A stretch of DNA of 64,000 bases from Lachnospiraceae bacterium (lineage in GTDB: Bacteria > Bacillota > Clostridia > Lachnospirales > Anaerotignaceae), in assembly GCA_910576545.1 (NCBI GenBank), contig CAJTKM010000005.1, positions 1 to 64,000 of the forward strand, in the 5' to 3' direction. The notes beneath the pieces were generated by a model. That model saw nothing but the letters and a program-made list of their open reading frames with translations, was not told where the DNA came from and did not search any database. Positions within the stretch are counted from its first letter, which is position 1. Every line of letters starts with the position of its first letter. Positions 59,087-64,000 of this stretch are shown one piece after another. The translations under genes were made by a program, and so were the position numbers.

Positions 59087-59565
59087 AAAAAAGGACGACG
59101 CAACATCATATAGACGGTCTGGCGGCATTGCTGCTGTTCGGCATATTTGCCGTGTGCGTGCTGATGGTTCTGCTGACTGGCGCGAATGCCTACCGGAGGC
59201 TGACGGAAAGGGACCAGCAGGCATACCAGAGGCGGACATGCGCGCAGTATATTGCCGCGCGCGTGCGGCAGGCGGACAGGCTGAACGGCATAAAGGTGGA
59301 GCCGTTTGGAGATGGGAACGCGCTGACGCTTGCGGAGGACGCTGGTTATCATACGTTGGTTTACTGCTACGATGGCTGGCTGATGGAGCTTTACTGCGGC
59401 GTAGATGCGGAACTGGAGCCGCAGGATGGCGAACGCCTTCTGGAAATGGAAGGGCTGGAATTTTCTCTGGAGGATGGTCTGCTGACCGCTGTTATTGATG
59501 GTGCCGATGGGACGAAGGACGTGCTTCGTCTTTCTCTCCGCAGCGGAAAGGAGGGCGGCGCATGA
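59083..59565 (+). CDS. DUF4860-like membrane protein (operon gene 3)
   Basis: The 160-residue product has one N-terminal helix (about 12-34, LAALLLFGIFAVCVLMVLLTGA, shortened: LLFGIFAVCVLMVLL) and an extracytoplasmic domain with RRLTERDQQAYQRRTCAQYIA (shortened: TCAQYIAARVRQAD), Cys in VYCYDGWLMELYC and a charged C-terminus. It matches my recollection of DUF4860 proteins found in clostridial pilus-like clusters. No cleavage motif is seen. It overlaps both neighbours by 4 bases. Confidence 0.65.
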   Translation: MKKRTTQHHIDGLAALLLFGIFAVCVLMVLLTGANAYRRLTERDQQAYQRRTCAQYIAARVRQADRLNGIKVEPFGDGNALTLAEDAGYHTLVYCYDGWLMELYCGVDAELEPQDGERLLEMEGLEFSLEDGLLTAVIDGADGTKDVLRLSLRSGKEGGA

Positions 59566-59999
59566 AAAGCAAAATACCGCTTATTTTGATGGAACAGATG
59601 GTCATGCTTCTGGTATTCGCGCTGGCGGCGGCTCTCTGTTTGCAGGCTTTTGTGAAATCCGACCAGATGTCCGGACGCAGCCACGACAGGGACAGGGCAG
59701 TAACGCTTGTGCAGGAGATGGCTGAAACGGTGCGTCACTGCGGCGGCGTAGAGGAAGCCGCAAAGCTTCTGGAGGCAAACTGTTCCGATGGACATTTTAT
59801 TTTGGCCTATGATGAAAACTGGAATCCAGGCGAAACGGAAGAAGTCCATTATGTATTGAAAGTGGAGGAAATCCACGGCGAGCAATATGGTCTTGGCATG
59901 GCTCTGGTCACACTGGAGCCTTGTGCTGCACCGGCTGAGCCGCTGTTCCAGGTGGCGGTCGCGTGGCAGGAGGATCTGGCGGCAGAGGAGGCGGTGTAG
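59562..59999 (+). CDS. Pseudopilin-like membrane protein lacking cleavage Gly (operon gene 4)
   Basis: The 145-residue product begins MKSKIPLILMEQMVMLLVF. The ILMEQMVMLL pattern closely resembles the pilin FTLIEVMVAL helix, including the Glu, but the Gly at -1 is replaced (Pro or Ile by alignment), so processing by a prepilin peptidase is doubtful. The rest has LVQEMAETVRHCGGVEEAAKLL and paired Cys. It is overlapped by 4 bases with the previous gene. Confidence 0.65.
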   Translation: MKSKIPLILMEQMVMLLVFALAAALCLQAFVKSDQMSGRSHDRDRAVTLVQEMAETVRHCGGVEEAAKLLEANCSDGHFILAYDENWNPGETEEVHYVLKVEEIHGEQYGLGMALVTLEPCAAPAEPLFQVAVAWQEDLAAEEAV

Positions 60000-60000
60000 A

Positions 60001-60411
60001 ATGGAACGTGAGAAACAGAAACGCTTTTCCCCGCCCGCTGTCGGCGGGATATCCCTTCTGGCGGCGTTCGCGGTACTCTGCCTGACGGTGTTTGCCCTGC
60101 TGTGCCTTTCGACCGTGCGGGCGGATATCCGTCTGGCGGACGCTGCGGCGCGCTCGGTGGAGGAATATTATGCGGCGGACTGCGAAGCACAGGAGATTTT
60201 GGTGCGCCTGCGGGCTGGTGAAATGCCGGAGGGCGTGACGGTTTCTGATGGGGTATATTCCTATTCCTGCCCGCTTTCGGATACGCGCGCGCTGAAGGTC
60301 AGCGTGCGGCTGGAAGGCTCCGACTATACCGTACTGCGCTGGCAGGCGGTTGCGACAGGAGAATGGGAAAGCGACAACACTCTGGAAGTTTGGGACGGGA
60401 CAGAATTTTGA
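60001..60411 (+). CDS. Small membrane protein (operon gene 5), PilX-like
   Basis: The 136-residue product has a helix (about 18-40, SLLAAFAVLCLTVFALLCL, shortened: AVLCLTVFALLCLS) followed by STVRADIRLADAAARSVEEYYAADCEAQEILVRLRAG (shortened: ADIRLADAAARSVEEYYAADC). This pattern, a long helix with Ala/Leu then short beta strands, is seen in minor pilins of the PilX/GspK kind. It starts 1 base after the previous stop and ends 12 bases before pilT. Confidence 0.65.
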   Translation: MEREKQKRFSPPAVGGISLLAAFAVLCLTVFALLCLSTVRADIRLADAAARSVEEYYAADCEAQEILVRLRAGEMPEGVTVSDGVYSYSCPLSDTRALKVSVRLEGSDYTVLRWQAVATGEWESDNTLEVWDGTEF

Positions 60412-60423
60412 CGGAGGAACGGT

Positions 60424-61482
60424 ATGGAAAAATGGATGGAATACCTGAAACAAGCCGCTGACGACGGCGCGTCTGATTTGTTTTTTGTGGCAGGCGGCCA
60501 TGTCTGCGAAAAGCTGGACAGGCGTATGAAGCCCATCAGCGAGGGGAAACTTTCCCCGCAGGAAACAGAAGAATGCGTGTGTGGGATTTATAGCGCGGCG
60601 AAGCGTGATATGGATAATTTTTACGCCACAGGAGATGATGACTTTTCGTTTGCCATTGCCGGAATGGCGCGGTTCCGCGTGAACGCGTACCGGCAGAGGG
60701 GCTCTATGGCGGCGGTTGTGCGCGTGGTGGCGTTTGATATACCGGCGTGGGAAAGCCTGCATATTCCGGAAGAGGTTATGAAGCTGGCAGAAGTGGGCCA
60801 TGGTATGGTTCTGATTACCGGTACGGCGGGCAGTGGGAAATCGACCACGCAGGCTTGCCTGATTGACCGTGTGAACCGTACGAAGGACTGCCACATCATT
60901 ACGTTGGAAGACCCTATTGAATACCTGCACCGTAATCAGAAAAGCATTGTCAGCCAGAGGGAAATACGAATTGATACAGCGGATTACCTTTCCGCGCTGC
61001 GTGCGTGTCTGCGGCAGGCTCCGGACGTCATACTTCTGGGCGAAATGCGCGACCAGGAAACCATTCATACCGCGATGAGCGCGGCGGAAACGGGCCATCT
61101 TTTGATTGCCACACTGCATACAAAAGGCGCAGTGAATACAATTGACCGTATTGTGGATACCTTCCCGAGCGGTCAGCAGGAGCAGGTGCGGATACAGCTG
61201 AGCATGGTACTGCATACGGTAGTTTCCCAGCAGCTGCTGCCGGGCAAGCAGGGCGAGATGATTCCCGCGTTTGAGGTTATGCATATGAATAACGCCATCC
61301 GCAGTCTTGTGCGGGAAAATAAGACGCACCAGATTGACAACGCGATTGCCGCCGGAAAAGCGGAGGGCATGATTTCCATGGACCAGTCGATACTGGGGCT
61401 GTATCAGGCTGGGCTGATTACGCCGGAAACGGCTCTGGAGTATGCCGATAATCCGGACCAGATGCGCAGAAGGCTTGGCTGA
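60424..61482 (+). CDS. pilT: Pilus retraction ATPase PilT
   Basis: The 352-residue hexameric ATPase of the type II/IV secretion superfamily powers pilus retraction. Walker A is GTAGSGKST (about 133-141), the Asp box has HIITLEDPIEYLH, Walker B is VILLGEMRDQET, and the His box has GHLLIATLHTKGA. The AIRSLVREN motif (AIRNLIRE in PilT) near residue 285 marks PilT rather than PilB. No extension ATPase (PilB), prepilin peptidase or major pilin is in the window. It closes the operon and is followed by a terminator. Confidence 0.93.
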   Translation: MEKWMEYLKQAADDGASDLFFVAGGHVCEKLDRRMKPISEGKLSPQETEECVCGIYSAAKRDMDNFYATGDDDFSFAIAGMARFRVNAYRQRGSMAAVVRVVAFDIPAWESLHIPEEVMKLAEVGHGMVLITGTAGSGKSTTQACLIDRVNRTKDCHIITLEDPIEYLHRNQKSIVSQREIRIDTADYLSALRACLRQAPDVILLGEMRDQETIHTAMSAAETGHLLIATLHTKGAVNTIDRIVDTFPSGQQEQVRIQLSMVLHTVVSQQLLPGKQGEMIPAFEVMHMNNAIRSLVRENKTHQIDNAIAAGKAEGMISMDQSILGLYQAGLITPETALEYADNPDQMRRRLG

Positions 61483-61525
61483 GATATTGCAGGCTTGCAA
61501 TAAATTTTATATTCTGAAAAAATTA

Positions 61526-61561
61526 ACCCCTGAAACATTTGTAAATGCTTCGGGGGTTTTT
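61526..61561 (+). terminator. Terminator of the pilus-like operon
   Basis: ACCCCTGAA-CATTT pairs with AAATG-TTCGGGGGT around 61526-61556, followed by TTTTT. It may also serve the convergent transporter gene. Confidence 0.85.
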
Positions 61562-61573
61562 GACTGGCTGAAA

Positions 61574-62818
61574 TTAGACGCTCTGTTTTGCTTTTCTTCC
61601 GTTCAGCAGGAGGCTGATAAGCAGCATGCCGCCGCAGAATACCAGATACAGATAGAAAGAGCTGATATAACTGCCGGAGCTTGCAACAAGCGTACTGCTG
61701 ATAACGGAGGTAAACGATGAAACCATCAGCGTCAGGTTCATTACGCTGAAATTGGTTGCGTAATATTTCGGGCCGAACTGCTGTGCCACGAAAGCCGCCG
61801 AGGTTGTCGGCATTGCGCCGTATGCCATGCCTACCAGAAGAAGGCCGGGGATAACGGGCAGTGTTGCAGATGCTTTCAGGGAGAACAGCAGAAGCACGAC
61901 TGCGCCCACCAGAAAGAGGATAGCCGTATACATTGCGCCGCCGCGCCCTTTGCGGTCATAAAGCATGCCGAAAAGCACGCGCCCGAAGCCGTTTGCAACG
62001 GACAGGATACCAACGCAGAGCGTAGCGATTGCCGCATTTACGCCGCAGTCCAGAACGATTTGCTTTGCATGGGAAATGACACCGGAACCGATGGCGGAAC
62101 CGAATACCGCAAATACGAATACCATCCAGAATGCGCGTGTTTTCAGCATTTCGAACGTGGTAAGGCTGTTTTTTGGTGCATTCTGGGAAGCTGCCGCAGA
62201 AACGGCAAATGCCTGCAGTTCCTCTGCTTTCGGGAAACGCAGGAACAGGCTGCCGATTAAGAGGGCAATACCGGCAATTACGCCGAACAGCGCAAAAGTC
62301 ATCTGCCATGAAATGATGCCGCCGTCAATGATGGCGGAGGCAAGGCTGCCCAGCACCAGCGTGCTCGCGCCAAAGCCCATCAGCAGTACGCCGGAAGCGA
62401 AGCCGCGTTTTTCGGGGAACCAGGAAGAAACGGAGCCGACAACGGCATTATAGGAAAAACCCGCGCCGCAGCCAACACATACGCCGTAAAACAGGTACAA
62501 AAGCAGGATATGCCCGAAAGTCAGATATGCTGTGGCGGCAAAACCGAAGCAGGTAAATACCGCGGACAAAAGCAGGGATACCTTCGGAGAATTCAGCTTT
62601 GTACAAATTACGCCGCCCACGATGCCGCTCAGGCAGAAAGATGACATCATTACGGTATAATTCAGGCTCAGTTCCTGACTGCTCCACTGATATGCGCCTG
62701 CCAGCGGTGCGGACAGGATAGACCATGCGTAAACAACGCCAACCATCAGCAGAAGGGCAACGCCGATTACCAAAAACAGTCCTCTTGTGCGGGAGGGGTT
62801 TGCTGTTGTATTGTTCAA
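61574..62818 (-). CDS. OFA-family MFS transporter (oxalate/formate antiporter-like)
   Basis: The 414-residue membrane protein has 12 predicted helices and belongs to the OFA family of the major facilitator superfamily, which exchanges or imports small monocarboxylates and oxalate. Motifs are VGVVYAWSILSAPLA in helix 1, YGVCVGCGAGFSYN in helix 4, and WFPEKRGFASGVLLMGFG (shortened: FPEKRGFASGV) in the central loop. The start is TTG at 62818, 6 bases after GAGGTG; a GTG three codons upstream is possible. It lies downstream of the CoA-transferase, suggesting uptake of the acid that enzyme activates. Confidence 0.85.
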   Translation of the reverse strand: MNNTTANPSRTRGLFLVIGVALLLMVGVVYAWSILSAPLAGAYQWSSQELSLNYTVMMSSFCLSGIVGGVICTKLNSPKVSLLLSAVFTCFGFAATAYLTFGHILLLYLFYGVCVGCGAGFSYNAVVGSVSSWFPEKRGFASGVLLMGFGASTLVLGSLASAIIDGGIISWQMTFALFGVIAGIALLIGSLFLRFPKAEELQAFAVSAAASQNAPKNSLTTFEMLKTRAFWMVFVFAVFGSAIGSGVISHAKQIVLDCGVNAAIATLCVGILSVANGFGRVLFGMLYDRKGRGGAMYTAILFLVGAVVLLLFSLKASATLPVIPGLLLVGMAYGAMPTTSAAFVAQQFGPKYYATNFSVMNLTLMVSSFTSVISSTLVASSGSYISSFYLYLVFCGGMLLISLLLNGRKAKQSV

Positions 62819-62849
62819 GCTTTTCACCTCATCAAATGTATTTGTTTTT

Positions 62850-62984
62850 AGAACCTGTTCAGTATCCTGGGAAATGCCGGATTTGTCTGAAGTATGGCGG
62901 AAAAAGGCTGATGAAGCCGATGTTCCAAAAGATGCGGAACAGGTTCTTATATGCAAGGGCCAGACAGACGGAGCCTGTCTGGCC
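62850..62984 (-). repeat. Inverted repeats between the CoA-transferase and transporter genes
   Basis: AGAACCTGTTC (62850-62860) and GAACAGGTTCT (62937-62947) are a perfect 11-bp inverted pair 76 bases apart. A separate 9-bp hairpin, GGCCAGACA/TGTCTGGCC, is at 62958-62984, 26 bases after the CoA-transferase stop. Neither has a T-run on the minus strand, so partial termination or RNA processing are the options. Confidence 0.6.
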
Positions 62985-63010
62985 GGATTGCATTTGATAA
63001 TATTTCTAAA

Positions 63011-64000
63011 TTATCTCTTGTTTGATTTTCTCCAGATTTTCTGCGCTTCTGCGGCAGCAATCAGCTCATCTCTGAAATCAGGATGTGCGATGGAGATGAT
63101 TTTTTCCGCGCGTTCCCATGTGGGCAGACCGGAAAGGCGTGCAACACCGTATTCCGTTACCATAGAGGGAGCCTGTGTGCGGGGGGTTGTGATAACGTCG
63201 CCTTCCGTAAACTTCGGCAGTATGCGGGAATGCATATTGCCCTGTTTATCCGTAAACGTAGAGGACATTGCAAGGAATGCCTGCCCGTGCTCCGCTGCAT
63301 ATGCACCTGTCACGAAGTCCAGCTGTCCGCCTGTACCGCTGATTTGGCGTGTGCCGGAGGTTTCGGAGCATACCTGCCCGTAAAGGTCCATAGCGATGCA
63401 GCCGTTGATGGATACGAAATGGTCCAGCTGGCGTATGGTTTCAGGATTGTTGACATAACGCATGGGCGCAGAAAGAATGTCCATGTTATGGTCAAGGAAG
63501 GTGTACAGCTCTCTGGAGCCGTTGCAGATGGAGAATACACCCTTGCCGCGGTTCAGCAGCTTCTTTTTGTTGGTGATTTTCCCTGCTTCATACAGCTTCA
63601 AATAACCATCGCTCATCAGCTCTGTATGCATGCCAAGGTCTTTCAGGTCGGACTCCGCAATCAGGCCGCCCAGTGCATTGGGCATGCCGCCGATACCGAT
63701 TTGCAGCGTGATGCCGTCATACAGATAAGGGAAAATATTTTCCGCAATTTTCTGGTCGATTTCGCTTGCTTTGCCGCCGGGTGCAAGGCAGATGTCCTTG
63801 TGCCCTTCCACAACGTAATCCACTTCGGAAATATGGATATGGTCGCCCTCCATGCCGTAAACAACGGGCATATGCTCATTCACTTCCAGAATGATATGCT
63901 TTGCCGCATCCAGCATTTCCTGCATGCAGCAGTTTGTCAGGCCATAGCTGAAATAGCCGTGTTTGTCCATAGGGGCAACGGAAATCATAGCAACGTTTAC
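63011..64000 (-). CDS. Acetyl-CoA hydrolase/transferase family CoA-transferase (4-hydroxybutyrate CoA-transferase-like), 5' end cut
   Basis: The 329 C-terminal codons are present and the frame runs open through the right edge (VNVAM...), so the start is outside; an internal Met near 63988 is not the start. Family enzymes move CoA between acetyl-CoA and acids such as 4-hydroxybutyrate or butyrate. Visible motifs are [26 protein letters not shown], the catalytic Glu in [11 protein letters not shown] and the oxyanion GTGGQLDFV. Similarity is to AbfT-type 4-hydroxybutyrate CoA-transferases, but butyryl- or propionyl-CoA transfer is also possible. The OFA transporter follows in the same direction. 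Confidence 0.85.
   Translation of the reverse strand, partial: VNVAMISVAPMDKHGYFSYGLTNCCMQEMLDAAKHIILEVNEHMPVVYGMEGDHIHISEVDYVVEGHKDICLAPGGKASEIDQKIAENIFPYLYDGITLQIGIGGMPNALGGLIAESDLKDLGMHTELMSDGYLKLYEAGKITNKKKLLNRGKGVFSICNGSRELYTFLDHNMDILSAPMRYVNNPETIRQLDHFVSINGCIAMDLYGQVCSETSGTRQISGTGGQLDFVTGAYAAEHGQAFLAMSSTFTDKQGNMHSRILPKFTEGDVITTPRTQAPSMVTEYGVARLSGLPTWERAEKIISIAHPDFRDELIAAAEAQKIWRKSNKR

Noticed and set aside
1-64000. tRNA, rRNA, CRISPR arrays and prophage genes
   Set aside because: Scanning by eye found no cloverleaf with a TTCGA arm, no rRNA sequence, no regularly spaced repeat-spacer array and no phage structural genes. A model-based search could still find something missed.

Overview
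The window looks like chromosomal DNA from a spore-forming, low-to-mid G+C Firmicute of the class Clostridia, probably Lachnospirales or a close relative. The evidence is the germination protease gene gpr behind a forespore-type promoter, clostridial versions of GalT and FeoB, a PASTA-domain kinase with its phosphatase, a glmS ribozyme, frequent TTG starts and AGGAGG-type ribosome binding sites. No rRNA, tRNA, CRISPR array or prophage was seen. The left edge cuts a probable IS5-family transposase and the right edge cuts a CoA-transferase.

Layout. 1-4.7 kb: IS fragment, a C_GCAxxG_C_C protein, rpsT with a structured leader, divergent gpr, then yicC-remA-gmk-rpoZ. 4.8-12.8 kb: a glutamate-synthase-like flavoprotein, an ABC-F protein with RNase G, a CDF metal exporter preceded by a short terminated leader RNA, and an LtaS-type phosphoglycerol transferase. 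13-24.5 kb: priA, then the operon rsmB-rlmN-stp-prkC-rsgA-rpe-thiN plus a small membrane protein, then rpmB on the other strand. 24.7-32.2 kb: a secreted protein behind 11-bp iterons, an aminotransferase, prfC, and lon-engB. 32.3-47.2 kb: a galactose regulon, made of a YesN/YesM two-component pair, two probably membrane-anchored sugar-binding proteins, the MglBAC transporter, a small coiled-coil membrane protein and the complete Leloir set galK-galE-galT-galM. A YheO-type regulator follows. 48-56.3 kb: glmS with its ribozyme, flanked by two divergent Feo iron-uptake loci that each end in a tiny Cys-rich FeoB-associated protein. 56.4-61.5 kb: a broken lipoprotein gene, a transglutaminase-like lipoprotein and a compact pilus-like operon (pilC, four small membrane-anchored proteins, pilT). 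61.6-64 kb: an OFA-family transporter and a CoA-transferase.

How the parts fit. The galactose block covers sensing, uptake and conversion of galactose to UDP-glucose and glucose-1-phosphate. The translation and cell-cycle genes (rsmB to thiN, yicC to rpoZ, prfC, rpsT, rpmB) form the housekeeping backbone. The Feo loci share a GTTAG...ACTAA palindrome that is probably an iron-responsive operator.

Signals the genes do not explain: a three-hairpin intergenic repeat whose first stem varies by compensatory changes; a separate repeat of about 200 bp with inverted ends; a three-way-junction leader on rpsT; a small terminated RNA upstream of the CDF gene; 11-bp iterons upstream of a secreted protein; and a pilus-like operon whose pilin-like proteins lack a recognisable prepilin cleavage site.
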